Part shown: positions 1 to 8,531 of the stretch, piece after piece | Layout: every line of letters begins with the position of its first letter | Position numbering within the stretch: the first letter of the stretch is position 1 | Assembly (NCBI RefSeq): GCF_013409785.1 | Contig: NZ_JACCBV010000001.1 | Coordinates: 1,178,001-1,242,000, forward strand | Source of the DNA: Microbacterium immunditiarum | GTDB taxonomy: Bacteria > Actinomycetota > Actinomycetes > Actinomycetales > Microbacteriaceae | Direction of reading: 5' to 3' | Length of the DNA stretch: 64,000 nt | Notes under the pieces: generated by a model | Seen by the model: only the letters and a program-made list of their open reading frames with translations | Databases searched by the model: none | What the model was told of the DNA's origin: nothing | Program-made: the position numbers and the translations under genes

Positions 1-234
1 AGCGACCGTCGCGTCAACCGGATCAGCGTGACCGTCGACCTCGGAGATGAGCCGTGGGCTCAGCTCACCCGGTTCGACAGCGCGTTCGACGACGCGGTGC
101 TCGCGGGCGAGGAGGCCGACGCGGCTCGATTCGCGGAGCTGCTCGAATCGTGGACGACGTCGACGAACGACTACGGCGCCGGACGAGGCCCGGCCAGCGG
201 GTCAGGGCGCGTCGACCCCCACGAACGAGGATGA
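1..234 (+). CDS. C-terminal part of a protein that starts upstream of the window
   Basis: The frame is open from base 1 to a TGA at 232-234. A GTG at 28 exists, but the reading frame continues upstream without a stop, so the gene most likely begins outside the window. The visible residues are acidic and helical (FDDAVLAGEEADAARFAELL), followed by a Gly/Ser/Arg-rich tail. No family is recognised. Its last 33 bases overlap the convergent gene that ends at 202, so one of the two ends may be misread. Confidence 0.45.
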   Translation, partial: SDRRVNRISVTVDLGDEPWAQLTRFDSAFDDAVLAGEEADAARFAELLESWTTSTNDYGAGRGPASGSGRVDPHERG

Positions 235-546
235 CTTCGCCTGCAGGAAGGCGCACAGCGCGGACAGGACGGACAGCTCCGCCGCGAGCCGCATCACTTC
301 CGCAGCGTCGAGGCTGATCGTCTCGGCTCGCGCCTCCATCGTCACCACCCACCGCTCCGAGTAGGGCGCCTCGGGATGGACGTACATCACGGTCGAGGCG
401 TGGGCCAGCTCGACCCCGACCAGACCGGTGTTCGCGCCGTCCTCGCCGTCCTGCTGCATGACCTTGAACGCGCCCGCGACCGGATAATCCAGCGAGTTGA
501 ACTCTGCAAGCCACCCCTCGAGGGTCTCTCTGCTCCGGAACGGCAT
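202..546 (-). CDS. Hypothetical protein, 114 aa
   Basis: The frame stays open upstream to 618, but the ATG at 546 is preceded by GAGAAGG about 10 nt away, which decides the start. The product is small and soluble, with no signal peptide or membrane segment. It looks like an alpha/beta domain: a WLAEFNSL helix, strands around GLVGVELA and RWVVTMEA, and a C-terminal helix AAEVMRLAAELSVLSALCAFL. No family is recognised. It is transcribed divergently from the GntR gene and overlaps the end of the partial gene at the window start. Confidence 0.65.
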   Translation of the reverse strand: MPFRSRETLEGWLAEFNSLDYPVAGAFKVMQQDGEDGANTGLVGVELAHASTVMYVHPEAPYSERWVVTMEARAETISLDAAEVMRLAAELSVLSALCAFLQAKSSSFVGVDAP

Positions 547-625
547 CGATGGTGCGCCTTCTCGACGGTGCGGGCGACCGTCCTGAGCCAAATGTAAGCG
601 TTCGCGCGAGATTCTCATACCATCG

Positions 626-639
626 CGTCACTCGTGACG
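626..639. promoter_or_regulatory. Palindrome CGTCAC-TC-GTGACG in a divergent intergenic region
   Basis: Two perfect 6-bp arms separated by 2 bp lie between the divergent hypothetical gene (start 546) and the GntR regulator (start 816). The 269-bp gap otherwise holds only the GntR operator at 774. A protein-binding site is plausible, but no regulator can be named. Confidence 0.35.
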
Positions 640-773
640 AACGAGCGGCGTCGCCAGGTCCGGCATCCCGATCCGCGATGGATCGGGCCACTTGTCGGTG
701 CGTGCGATCCTCGTGGGTGGCGGCGCCGTCCCGCCGGACCGATCCAGGCGACGCGAACGTCGCAGGGAGCTGA

Positions 774-788
774 GATAATACGTCTAAT
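774..788. promoter_or_regulatory. GntR operator copy 1 (autoregulatory)
   Basis: GATAATACGTCTAAT lies 27 bp upstream of the GntR start. It is one of five copies in the window of the 15-mer GRTAAKWCRTMTKAY (774, 1639, 3865, 9963, 18770). A GATAAT that could serve as a -10 box is inside the site. Position in front of the regulator's own gene suggests autoregulation. Confidence 0.6.
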
Positions 789-815
789 GCATCACCTTCG
801 CCGAGGAGTCGCCGA

Positions 816-1571
816 TTGAGCAAGCCAATGAGATCCCGTCCACTACTCGCCGACGTCGTCCGTGCCGGGCTCCGAGAGGCCATCGTGCGCGGTGAGTTTC
901 CGCCCGGGTCGAAGCTGCCGAACGAGGACGATCTGCGCGAGCGCTTCGATGTCAGCCGGATCACGCTGCGCGAGGCGGTCAGCGGGCTCATCGAGGACGG
1001 CTACGTCGTACGCCGTCAGGGATCGGGCACCTATGTCACCTTCCGTCCGGCCCTGCGGAACTCGCTCGACACCAACTTCAGCTACTCCGAGTACCTCGAG
1101 AGCGCAGGCAGCACCGCGCGCAAGCGCATTCTGAGCGCGAAACTCGTCCCCGCGGACGATGAGACCGCCGAGGGACTTCAGGTCGAGCCGCGGTCCGAGG
1201 TGGTCGAGCTCCGCCGGCTCCGGGTGGCGGGCGAGCGACCGGCGATCTTCTCGATCGACTATCTGCCACCCGGTGTGGTCGACGTCGAGCGCGATCTGAA
1301 GGCCTTCCACGGTTCGCTCTATCGGATGCTCTCGGAGCGGCGCCGGCCAGTGGAGCATGGCGAGGCGATCGTCACCCCCGTCATCGCGGACAGGAGACTC
1401 GCTCAACTGCTCGAGGTCTCCGAGGGAAGCCCACTCCAGTACATCGAGCAGATCGACTTCGATCCGCTCGGCGTGCCGGTGCTGCGTTCGCTCGAGTGGC
1501 ACGTGCCGTCGGTGATCGAGCTGCGGGTGTATCGTCGCGGTCCCGGCCCGATCTCCGCCGAGCCGGAATAG
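816..1571 (+). CDS. GntR family transcriptional regulator with UTRA domain (HutC subfamily)
   Basis: The 251-residue product has an N-terminal winged helix (about 8-75) with the classic GntR layout: GSKLPNEDDLRERFDVSRITLREAVSGL followed in the wing by RRQGSGTYV (given here in two parts). A UTRA effector domain (about 95-240) follows, as in HutC-type regulators that sense sugars or sugar phosphates. The start is TTG at 816 with GAGGAG 7 nt upstream; an ATG at 828 is the alternative. The gene faces the catabolic island and is the natural candidate to bind the 15-bp motif repeated in front of 816, 1668, 3894 and 10012. Repression relieved by a pathway intermediate is the family norm, and is inferred here. 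Confidence 0.9.
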   Translation: MSKPMRSRPLLADVVRAGLREAIVRGEFPPGSKLPNEDDLRERFDVSRITLREAVSGLIEDGYVVRRQGSGTYVTFRPALRNSLDTNFSYSEYLESAGSTARKRILSAKLVPADDETAEGLQVEPRSEVVELRRLRVAGERPAIFSIDYLPPGVVDVERDLKAFHGSLYRMLSERRRPVEHGEAIVTPVIADRRLAQLLEVSEGSPLQYIEQIDFDPLGVPVLRSLEWHVPSVIELRVYRRGPGPISAEPE

Positions 1572-1638
1572 GGGCCGGCCCAGCGCCGGCTCCGCACCCT
1601 CCTGGGGTGGACGACGAGATGCACAGTCCGATACCGTA

Positions 1639-1653
1639 GATAAGTCGTCTTAC
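1639..1653. promoter_or_regulatory. GntR operator copy 2, upstream of the BNR_4 gene
   Basis: GATAAGTCGTCTTAC; the core TAAGTCGTCTTA matches its reverse complement at 10 of 12 positions. It lies just downstream of a possible promoter (TGGACG at 1608, 18-bp spacer, TACCGT at 1632) and 14 bp before the GTG at 1668, so a bound repressor would block initiation. Confidence 0.65.
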
Positions 1654-1667
1654 TACTTGGGGGTACC

Positions 1668-2870
1668 GTGGATGGGTTCTCTTCTCGCCTCCTCGCGGAC
1701 GGTGCGTGGTGCTGGTGGACCAAGCCTCGGGCAACCGCCGTCGACGGCGACCTCTACGTGGGTGTCATCGACGAGGTCGGTCAGATCGTCGTGGCCGCGA
1801 TCGAGCCGGACGGGAACACGCGGTCCCGGACCGTCCTCGCCCGGATCGAGGACGACGACCACAACAACCCGGCCCTCCTCGTCCACCGCGAGCGCCCGCC
1901 GCTGTGTGCCTACGCGCGCCACGACGAGGAGCCGTTCGTACGCCTCCGGGTCGGCCGCCGCCCGCTCGACGTGACGGCGTGGGAGCCGGAGCGGCGCATC
2001 CGGTTCCCCGGCGTGACCAGCTACGCGCAGCTGCACCCGTTCGGCGACCGCTTGCTGCTGTTCTCCCGGGCCGGAGTCACCGCATGGTGCGTCGCCCGCT
2101 CGGAGGATTGGGGTGCCACCTGGACCGAGGGCGTCCCGTTCATCGCACTGGACACCGACCAGGAGGTCTACATGCCGACCGTCCTCCTGCCCGACCGGCG
2201 CACGGTGCGCGTGGCGATCTCAGGACACCCGAAGCAGTATCGGCACCGTCCGGTGCGCGACGTGTTCGCGTGCGTCGTCGATCTCGAGACCGGCGAAATC
2301 ACCCGCCCGGCCGACGGCGCGCGGATCGGCAACGTGCTCACCGGAGAAGGCCTTCCGCTCACCGAGGCGGTCCTCGATCTCGCGTATGGGCCACCGTCCG
2401 GCCGCACGCTCAACCTTTTCGACGTCGGTCGGGGGGAGCGCTTCGAGATCGGCTTCGCGACCAAGCTCGCGGGCGACGAAGCGACGGTGGATGGCGCGTA
2501 CGAGGTCGCGACGCTGACCGACGACGGCTGGCGCATGGAGCGGTTGGCGCCGACCGGAGATGTGTTCGGCTACATCCACGCAGGCATGTATGTCGGCGGG
2601 CTGGCGTTCCCGCCGGCGGGACCCAGCGGCCGCGTGACTATCAGCCGCGAGGAGGACGGCCGCTGGCACCTCGAGGAGTGGTCCCGAGACGCTTCCGGGC
2701 TGTGGCATCCGGCCCATCTCACGCCACCCGGCGCCGTGCGGCTCGTCCGGCCCTGGGCCGTCGAGGGCGAGGGCGCACCGGGATATCTCGCACTCGAGCT
2801 CGAGCGATACGGCGACAGCTATGTGGGCACGCGGTCGCACGTGGCAGGACCCTTCGCGACCGGCTGGTGA
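1668..2870 (+). CDS. BNR_4 repeat (beta-propeller) protein, putative polysaccharide-active enzyme
   Basis: The 400-residue product carries hallmarks of the BNR_4 family: WCWWTKPRA near residue 15, DDHNNPALLV near 62, and repeated strand motifs such as SEDWGATWTEG (Asp-box-like). BNR_4 proteins are seven-bladed propellers, and some relatives are polysaccharide lyases, so a role in opening an uronate-containing glycan is possible. No signal peptide is visible, so it would act in the cytoplasm on an imported oligosaccharide. GTG at 1668 follows a GGGGG tract; the stop overlaps the next gene's possible GTG. Catalytic activity is inferred and could be absent. Confidence 0.7.
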   Translation: MDGFSSRLLADGAWCWWTKPRATAVDGDLYVGVIDEVGQIVVAAIEPDGNTRSRTVLARIEDDDHNNPALLVHRERPPLCAYARHDEEPFVRLRVGRRPLDVTAWEPERRIRFPGVTSYAQLHPFGDRLLLFSRAGVTAWCVARSEDWGATWTEGVPFIALDTDQEVYMPTVLLPDRRTVRVAISGHPKQYRHRPVRDVFACVVDLETGEITRPADGARIGNVLTGEGLPLTEAVLDLAYGPPSGRTLNLFDVGRGERFEIGFATKLAGDEATVDGAYEVATLTDDGWRMERLAPTGDVFGYIHAGMYVGGLAFPPAGPSGRVTISREEDGRWHLEEWSRDASGLWHPAHLTPPGAVRLVRPWAVEGEGAPGYLALELERYGDSYVGTRSHVAGPFATGW

Positions 2871-2872
2871 CG

Positions 2873-3865
2873 ATGCGCTTCGGAGTGGTCGGCTGCGGGG
2901 GTGCGGGAGCGGACTTCGCCGACGCGGTCGTCGATCTGCCGGGTGGACGGATCGAGGCGATGTACGATCCCGACCCGGCTCGGCTGCGGGCGTACTCTGC
3001 CCGCGTGGCGGGGCGCCCGGCGACCTCAGTGGCTGAGGTCGTCGAGGATCCGCTGGTGGAGGCGGTGTACATCGCGACGCCGCACCATGAGCTCGCTCCG
3101 GTCGCTGTGAGCGCGCTGGAGGCGGGCAAGCATGTGCTCGTCGAGAAGCCCGCGGCCCTCTCGACCGCCGAGCTCGAAGCGCTCGACGCGGCCGCGCGGC
3201 GGGCCGGGAGAACGGTCGGCGTGATGTACGTGCTTCGGCACGACCCGGCTGTGCTCGCGGCGCGCAACCTCGTCGCCGACGGCGCCCTCGGCGAAGTCCG
3301 GCAGGCGCGGATCCAGACGGTCATCGACAAGCCCGATGACTACTGGGTCGCCTGGCGCGCCGACCGGGCGACGGCCGGCGGCGGCGTGCTCCTCATGAAC
3401 AGCGCGCACCAGCTCGACATGGTGCGGTTCATCACCGGTCTCGAGTACGCGAGCGTTGTCGCGGAGGTGTCGCCGTCCGAGGGCGTCGAGCACTGGGCGG
3501 GCGCCGTATACCGGATGACCGGCGGTGCGATCGTCACGCTCACCGCCTCCGCCCGAAGCTCCGGCGCGCGCCTGCAGGAGCGTGTCGAGCTCGAGGGCGA
3601 GAACGGGCGCCTCGAGCTCGGTGGCGCGCGCGACTTCGTGGACGTCCATCTGCGCTCGCCGCATGCGGCTCTGCCTGCCGGGAAGTGGACGCGGCTCGAG
3701 GTCGGACGGCGGTCGCTCTACCGGGCGGCCGTGGCCGACTTCGTCGAGGCGGTCCCGCGCGACCGCTCTCCCGCGGCGTCGACCGCCGAGGCTCGCGCCG
3801 CGCTGGCGGCCGTCACCGGGGCGTACGCGGCCGCGGAGAACGGCGTGCGAATTGCTCTTGCATAG
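2873..3865 (+). CDS. Gfo/Idh/MocA family NAD(P)-dependent oxidoreductase
   Basis: The 330-residue protein starts with a Rossmann fold (MRFGVVGCGGAGADF) and has the family motif EKPAALSTAE near residue 95, where the lysine of EKP is catalytic. The C-terminal half is the alpha/beta substrate domain, with a conserved NSAHQLDMVRF segment. Family members oxidise or epimerise sugars and inositols. The ATG at 2873 is preferred; a GTG at 2867 would overlap the previous stop as GTGA, which also suggests translational coupling to the BNR_4 gene. A second, divergent family member closes the island at 15383. Confidence 0.88.
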   Translation: MRFGVVGCGGAGADFADAVVDLPGGRIEAMYDPDPARLRAYSARVAGRPATSVAEVVEDPLVEAVYIATPHHELAPVAVSALEAGKHVLVEKPAALSTAELEALDAAARRAGRTVGVMYVLRHDPAVLAARNLVADGALGEVRQARIQTVIDKPDDYWVAWRADRATAGGGVLLMNSAHQLDMVRFITGLEYASVVAEVSPSEGVEHWAGAVYRMTGGAIVTLTASARSSGARLQERVELEGENGRLELGGARDFVDVHLRSPHAALPAGKWTRLEVGRRSLYRAAVADFVEAVPRDRSPAASTAEARAALAAVTGAYAAAENGVRIALA

Positions 3866-3886
3866 ATAATACGTCTTATCTATACT
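3858..3886 (+). promoter_or_regulatory. Promoter with GntR operator copy 3 inside the spacer
   Basis: TTGCAT (3858-3863), a 17-bp spacer and TATACT (3881-3886) form a good vegetative promoter. The spacer contains operator GATAATACGTCTTAT (3865-3879). This is the most symmetric copy: 20 of 22 bases from 3862 to 3883 match the reverse complement. The ATG of the HAD gene starts 7 nt after the -10 box, so the transcript would be leaderless. A repressor bound here would occlude RNA polymerase directly. Confidence 0.75.
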
Positions 3887-3893
3887 GGGCGAC

Positions 3894-4718
3894 ATGACGA
3901 ATGTCGTCCCTTCTGCCGGGCTTCTCCCGGTGCCCGCGTACCGCGGCTACGCATTCGACCTCGACGGAACCATCTACCTCGGCGACCGGCTCATCTCCGG
4001 TGCCGATGCGCTCGTCGACCGGCTGCGCCGGCGGGGTGCGCGCGTCGTCTTCGTCACGAACAAGCCGCTCGACACCGCCGCCGACTACGCAGCCAAGCTC
4101 AGCTCCCTCGGCATCGTGGCCGAGGAGCCCGACATCGTCACCGCCCTCGACTCGGTCGGTCGCTACCTCGACCGCGAGCACCCGGGTGCCGCCGTGCTGC
4201 CGCTGGCCGAACCGCTCGTCCACGACTGGCTCGAGCGCCGCGGCCACAAGGTGACCGACGACCCCCGCGCGGCGAACGTCGTGCTCGTGTCCTTCGACCG
4301 GACATTCGACTACGACAAGCTGCGCCGGGGCTTCGATGCCATCCGGCACGGCGCGGTGCTCGTCGGCACGAATCCCGATCCCTACTGCCCCACACCGGAG
4401 GGCGGGCTCCCGGACTGCGGGGCGCTCCTCGCCGCGCTCGAGACGGCGACCGGCGTCGCGGCGGCCGCGGTGCTCGGCAAGCCGAGTCGCGACATGGCCG
4501 AGTGCTTCCTCGACCGCCTGGGCGTTCATGCCGCCGAGGCCGTCATGGTCGGGGACCGCCTCCTCACAGACATCGCGATGGCGCGCGAGGCCGGGATGCG
4601 CTCCGCTCTCGTGCTCAGCGGCGCGACGACGAAGGAGGCGCTGCGCGACTCCGACATCGTCCCCGACCACGTCCTCCTGGACGTCACCGGATTGTCCGGC
4701 CCGACCGCGGCCGGCTGA
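3894..4718 (+). CDS. HAD-IIA family phosphatase (NagD/AraL-like)
   Basis: The 274-residue protein has all HAD motifs: FDLDGTIY (nucleophile Asp and acid Asp) near residue 22, VTNKPL for motif II, GKPSRDMAE with the motif III lysine, and MVGDRLLTDIAMA for motif IV. The large C2a cap between motifs II and III is typical of NagD, AraL and phosphoglycolate or glycerol-phosphate phosphatases. AraL sits next to the sn-glycerol-1-phosphate dehydrogenase gene araM in Bacillus; an AraM homologue is encoded here at 8528. Removal of phosphate from a side product or an intermediate is likely, with substrate unknown. The start is set by the promoter: ATG at 3894 would be the 5' end of the mRNA. Confidence 0.9.
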   Translation: MTNVVPSAGLLPVPAYRGYAFDLDGTIYLGDRLISGADALVDRLRRRGARVVFVTNKPLDTAADYAAKLSSLGIVAEEPDIVTALDSVGRYLDREHPGAAVLPLAEPLVHDWLERRGHKVTDDPRAANVVLVSFDRTFDYDKLRRGFDAIRHGAVLVGTNPDPYCPTPEGGLPDCGALLAALETATGVAAAAVLGKPSRDMAECFLDRLGVHAAEAVMVGDRLLTDIAMAREAGMRSALVLSGATTKEALRDSDIVPDHVLLDVTGLSGPTAAG

Positions 4719-4730
4719 GAAAGGAACACC

Positions 4731-5426
4731 GTGCTCGAGTTCGTCTTCATGCTCACCCACAACGACCGGACCGTCCCGGATGCACTCGACGTGCTCGACC
4801 GTGTCGCGACGACCGGACTGCGTCACATTGGATTCAAGGATGTCGGCGCGAGCCCCGAGCTGCAGAGGGAGCTCACCGACGCGGCGCACGCCGCCGGACT
4901 GACCGTGCATCTCGAGGTCGTATCCGTGAGCGCGGACGACGAGCTGCGCTCCATCGAGTCGGCGATGGCCGCTGGCGTCGATGCCGTCGTCGGCGGAACG
5001 AACGTCGAGGCCGCGCTGGGGCTGCTCCGCGGCAGCCAGGTGATGTACTCGCCCTTCCCCGGGACGATCGTGGGGCATCCGAGCGCGCTGACCGGGTCGG
5101 TCGAGGACATCGCCCATTCCGCCGCCGAGCTCTCTGCTCTCGACGGCGTGCACGGGGTCGACCTGCTCGCATACCGTCACCGGACGGCTCCCGTGACCGA
5201 GCTCCTGCGGGCGGTGGTCGCTGCGAGCACCGGTCCGGTGCTGGTCGCGGGTTCGATCACGACGGAGGCGCAGATCAACGCGATCGCGGAGGCGGGCGCG
5301 TGGGGGTTCACGATCGGCGGCGCCGTGTTCGAGGGCGGGATCGGCCCGGATCACGACGTCGTCGCGCAGGTCGAGGCCGCGCTCGCGATGGCCGAACGCG
5401 TGAGCGCGGCGTCCGCGGGACGCTGA
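4731..5426 (+). CDS. TIM-barrel protein of unknown function (HisA/HisF-like fold)
   Basis: The 231-residue product shows the beta/alpha rhythm of a small TIM barrel, with strand ends HIGFKDVG, LTVHLEVVSV, DAVVGGTNVE, VDLLAYRH and VLVAGSITT, and a terminal AGAWGFTIGGAVFEGG loop like the phosphate-binding end of HisA-type barrels. A phosphorylated substrate is therefore plausible. GTG at 4731 follows AAAGGA, 12 nt after the phosphatase stop. Its place between a phosphatase and a GlpD-like dehydrogenase suggests an isomerase or aldolase step. It is not a clear match to PcrB or GlpP. Confidence 0.6.
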   Translation: MLEFVFMLTHNDRTVPDALDVLDRVATTGLRHIGFKDVGASPELQRELTDAAHAAGLTVHLEVVSVSADDELRSIESAMAAGVDAVVGGTNVEAALGLLRGSQVMYSPFPGTIVGHPSALTGSVEDIAHSAAELSALDGVHGVDLLAYRHRTAPVTELLRAVVAASTGPVLVAGSITTEAQINAIAEAGAWGFTIGGAVFEGGIGPDHDVVAQVEAALAMAERVSAASAGR

Positions 5427-5427
5427 C

Positions 5428-7044
5428 GTGACCTCGAGCGCGATCGGACCGGCGCAGCGGGACCGAGACCTGGCAGCGCTGCGACGCGAGCGGTGGGACG
5501 TCGTGGTCGTAGGCGGCGGGGCCACCGGATGCGGCGTGGCGTTGGACGCGGCCGCGCGAGGTCTGCGCGTGGCGCTCATCGAGCGGCACGATCTCGCCGA
5601 GGGCACCTCGAGCCGCTCGAGCAAGCTGCTGCACGGCGGGCTGCGCTACCTCGAGCAGCTCGAGTTCGGCCTCGTGCGCGAGGCGCTCCGTGAGCGCAGG
5701 CTGCTCGTGCGAAGGCTCGCACCGCACCTCGTCCGCGTGACCGGCTTCCTGCTTCCCTTCACCAAATGGTGGGAGCGTCCATACCTCGGAGCCGGAGTCG
5801 CGCTCTACGACGTCATGTCGGGGCTGCGCCCTGGGGTGCCGAGGCACCGGCACCTGTCCCGCAGGAGCCTTCGGGCGGCAGCTCCCGACCTCGCGCCCGC
5901 GAGGCTTCGCGGCGGGCTGCGCTACTCGGATGTGCAAGTCGATGACGCGCGTCTGGTTGTGGAGCTTGCCCGTACAGCGGCGCGTGAGGGTGCCGCCGTG
6001 CTGACCCGGGTGGAGCTCGAGGACGCCGATCGGACTGCCGACGGCTACCGATTGCAGGTGCGCGACGACGAGACGGGGGAGCGGTTCGAGGTGAGCGCCG
6101 CCGCGGTCGTCAATGCCGCAGGCGTGGCCAGTCCCGAGGTGGATCTCAGGCTCGGCGCCCCCGAGCCGGTCTGCGTCCGCGCCTCGAAGGGCGTCCACCT
6201 CGTGCTCCCTCGCCAGACGATCTCCTCGGAGAACGCCTGGATCGTGCGGACGCGCCGGAGCGTCCTGTTCTTGCTGCCCTGGGATGACCACTGGATCGTC
6301 GGGACGACGGACACGCCCTTCGACGGCGAGCCGACGCACCCGCGCGCGACCGAAGGAGACATCCGGGAGTTGCTCGCGGAGCTGAACGCGTTGCTCCCCG
6401 TGCCGATCGATCCCACGGATCTCGTGAGCGTCTACGCCGGGCTGCGGCCCCTCGTCGCCGATCCCCGCAAGACCGATACGGCGGCCGTGTCGCGGCGCCA
6501 CCTGCTTTGGCAGCCCCAGCCCGGGCACGTCACGATCGTCGGCGGCAAGCTCACGACCTACCGCACGATGGCGAGGGACGCCGTGGACGCGGTCGTTCGT
6601 GAGTTGCAGCGCAGCGTGCGCCGGTGCCCCACGACCCGGCTGCCACTCGTCGGTGCGACGTGGGGCGCGCCGACGGACGCCTGGGAGCGCCGGTACGGGG
6701 CGTGCGCGGACGAAGTCCGCTCGATCGTCCTCGACGAGCCGGGACTCGGCGCGGATCTGCCGGGTGCGACCGGGTGGAGCGGCGCCGAGGTCGTCCACGC
6801 CGTGCGATTCGAAGGGGCGAGGCGACTGGACGACGTGCTGGTCCGCCGCACGCGGATCACCATGACCGCCCCCGACGGCGGCCGGGCGGCGGCGGACGCC
6901 GTGGCGGACCTGATGGCCGTCGAGCTCGGCTGGTCGAATGAGCGTCGGACAGCCGAGATCGCGAGCTTCCTCAAGACGCTCGACGCAGAGGATGAGGCGC
7001 TCGTGCGCCTCGGGTCGCGCCGCGCACGGGTCGAGCGGCGATGA
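5428..7044 (+). CDS. glpD: FAD-dependent glycerol-3-phosphate dehydrogenase-like protein (GlpD family)
   Basis: The 538-residue protein has the FAD-binding GGGATG motif near residue 30, the GlpD signature GTSSRSSKLLHGGLRYLEQ near 60-78, the DAO core (GTTDTPFDG, YAGLRPLV, GGKLTTYR) and a C-terminal DAO_C helical domain. Classical GlpD is membrane-associated and passes electrons to menaquinone. The EryB branch oxidises erythritol phosphate, and its gene is also found beside an FGGY kinase gene. The setting here (kinase, AraM-type dehydrogenase, sugar importer) argues for a polyol phosphate that is not necessarily glycerol 3-phosphate. GTG at 5428 lies one base after the previous stop. Confidence 0.85.
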   Translation: MTSSAIGPAQRDRDLAALRRERWDVVVVGGGATGCGVALDAAARGLRVALIERHDLAEGTSSRSSKLLHGGLRYLEQLEFGLVREALRERRLLVRRLAPHLVRVTGFLLPFTKWWERPYLGAGVALYDVMSGLRPGVPRHRHLSRRSLRAAAPDLAPARLRGGLRYSDVQVDDARLVVELARTAAREGAAVLTRVELEDADRTADGYRLQVRDDETGERFEVSAAAVVNAAGVASPEVDLRLGAPEPVCVRASKGVHLVLPRQTISSENAWIVRTRRSVLFLLPWDDHWIVGTTDTPFDGEPTHPRATEGDIRELLAELNALLPVPIDPTDLVSVYAGLRPLVADPRKTDTAAVSRRHLLWQPQPGHVTIVGGKLTTYRTMARDAVDAVVRELQRSVRRCPTTRLPLVGATWGAPTDAWERRYGACADEVRSIVLDEPGLGADLPGATGWSGAEVVHAVRFEGARRLDDVLVRRTRITMTAPDGGRAAADAVADLMAVELGWSNERRTAEIASFLKTLDAEDEALVRLGSRRARVERR

Positions 7045-8531
7045 GCGTCGCGCTCGCGGTGGATGTCGGCACGCAGAGCGTCAAGGCGGCGGTGCTCGGT
7101 CACGACGGGCTCGCGCCGATCGCGACCGCGCCGCTGGCAGTGTCGGCTCCGGCCCGCGGCGCTGTCGAGCAGGACCCCCGGTGGTTCACGGACGCGCTCG
7201 CCGTCGCGGTGCCCGCCGCACTCGATCTCGCCGGCGTCGCCGGGCGGGATGTGGCGCGGATCTCCGTCTCGAGCCAGCTCGACGCCGTCGTACTCCACGA
7301 CCGCGACGGGCGCACGTTCGGGCCGGCGCTGATCTGGATGGACCGGCGCGCCGTCCGCGAGGCGCAGGCCTTCGCGCGCGCCGCCGACCCCGATCGCGTC
7401 TTCGAGCGGACGGGCCTCAACGTCGACGCCTCGCACGCCGCGCCCAAAGTCATGTGGCTGCGAGCGCATCGTCCTGACGACATGCGCGCGGCGAGCTTCG
7501 TCGGCTCGCTCGCCTCCTTCCTCACCGCCTGGCTCACGGGCGAGGTCGTGCACGACCTTGCGCAGGCGTCCTCGACGCTGTTGATGGATGTCCGCACCGG
7601 CAGCTGGGACACGGGGCTTGCCGAGCTCGCCGGCCTGGAGCTCGAACGGCTCCCCGGCATCCGCCCCGCCGACACTGCCGCCGGGACTCTGCGTGCCCCC
7701 GTCGCCGAGGTTCTGGGTCTGACCACCCGCTGCGAGGTGCTCGCCGGAACGGGCGACGACCACGCCTCTCACCTCGGCGGCGGCGGCATGGCTCCGGGCG
7801 CCGTCGTCGATGTCGTCGGCACGGCGGAGCCGGTCGGCGCGCGCGTCGAGGGCGCGATCCTCGATCCCGATCGCCTTCTCGAGACACACCGGCACGCGAT
7901 CCGTGATCAGTACCTCGTGCAGCACCCGGGCTTCGCATCCGGCGGTGCGATCAGGTGGCTCGCGGGCCTGCTCGGAGTGGGCCAGGCCCGCGTGCTGGAG
8001 CTCTGCGAGCAGTCGCCGCCCGGCGCGCGCGGCGTGCGGTTCGTCCCTTCTCTCAGCGGTGCGCTCGTGCCGCGCTGGAATCCTGAGGTCGACGCCGTGT
8101 TCGCCGGGCTCTCGTTCGCCACGGGCCCGGCCGACCTCGCCCGCGCCGTCGTCGAAGGGGTGTGCTTCGCGTTGCGGGACGTCGTCGACCGCATGCGGGA
8201 ACTGGGCGTCGGGCACCACGTGCGCGTCGTCGGGGGAGGATCGCGCAGCCGCGGATGGCTCGCGATGAAGTCGGCCGTCCTCGACGCCCCCCTCGCGGTG
8301 GCGCGCGTGCCGGATGCGGCGGTGGTCGGCGCGGCCATGCTCGCCGGGATGGCGGGGGGCGAGTTCGGCTCGGTCGAGGAGGCGAGCGACCGGCTCGTCG
8401 GGGTCGTCGAGCACGCGGTCGAACCGGATCCGGCTCTCGTGGCCTGCTATCGGGACGCGCACGCCGACTACCGGCGGCTGTTCGAGTCCGCCGAGGCATA
8501 CGGAACCCCGAGAAGAGGAGAGCGAGCATGA
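7041..8531 (+). CDS. FGGY family carbohydrate kinase (xylulokinase-like)
   Basis: The 496-residue protein has the FGGY N-domain (VDVGTQSVKAAVL at the start; SSQLDAVVLHDRDG; ALIWMDRRA) and the C-domain ATP motif VRVVGGGSRSRGWLAMKSAVL with the following PDAAVVGAAMLAGMA segment. The LAGTGDDHASH motif contains the catalytic aspartate region of the family. Substrate classes include xylulose, glycerol and erythritol; the sequence alone does not choose. ATGA overlap with the GlpD-like gene and with the next gene shows a tight operon, so kinase product and the two dehydrogenases probably share substrates. Confidence 0.88.
   Translation: MSVALAVDVGTQSVKAAVLGHDGLAPIATAPLAVSAPARGAVEQDPRWFTDALAVAVPAALDLAGVAGRDVARISVSSQLDAVVLHDRDGRTFGPALIWMDRRAVREAQAFARAADPDRVFERTGLNVDASHAAPKVMWLRAHRPDDMRAASFVGSLASFLTAWLTGEVVHDLAQASSTLLMDVRTGSWDTGLAELAGLELERLPGIRPADTAAGTLRAPVAEVLGLTTRCEVLAGTGDDHASHLGGGGMAPGAVVDVVGTAEPVGARVEGAILDPDRLLETHRHAIRDQYLVQHPGFASGGAIRWLAGLLGVGQARVLELCEQSPPGARGVRFVPSLSGALVPRWNPEVDAVFAGLSFATGPADLARAVVEGVCFALRDVVDRMRELGVGHHVRVVGGGSRSRGWLAMKSAVLDAPLAVARVPDAAVVGAAMLAGMAGGEFGSVEEASDRLVGVVEHAVEPDPALVACYRDAHADYRRLFESAEAYGTPRRGERA

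Noticed and set aside
1706..2872. Long open frame (about 389 codons) on the plus strand in front of the first Gfo/Idh gene
   Set aside because: It is the +2 shadow of the BNR_4 gene: Arg/Pro/Gly-rich with no motifs, and becomes a protein-like sequence only at the Gfo/Idh start.
4731..5426. Heptaprenylglyceryl phosphate synthase (PcrB), which would use the AraM product
   Set aside because: The barrel lacks the PcrB N-terminal pattern and its characteristic YLEYSG segment; only the general fold agrees.
3876..5624. 582-codon minus-strand frame
   Set aside because: Antisense to the HAD and TIM-barrel genes, whose plus-strand translations carry clear motifs; its composition (Arg, Asp, His, Val) is typical of antisense frames in high-GC DNA.
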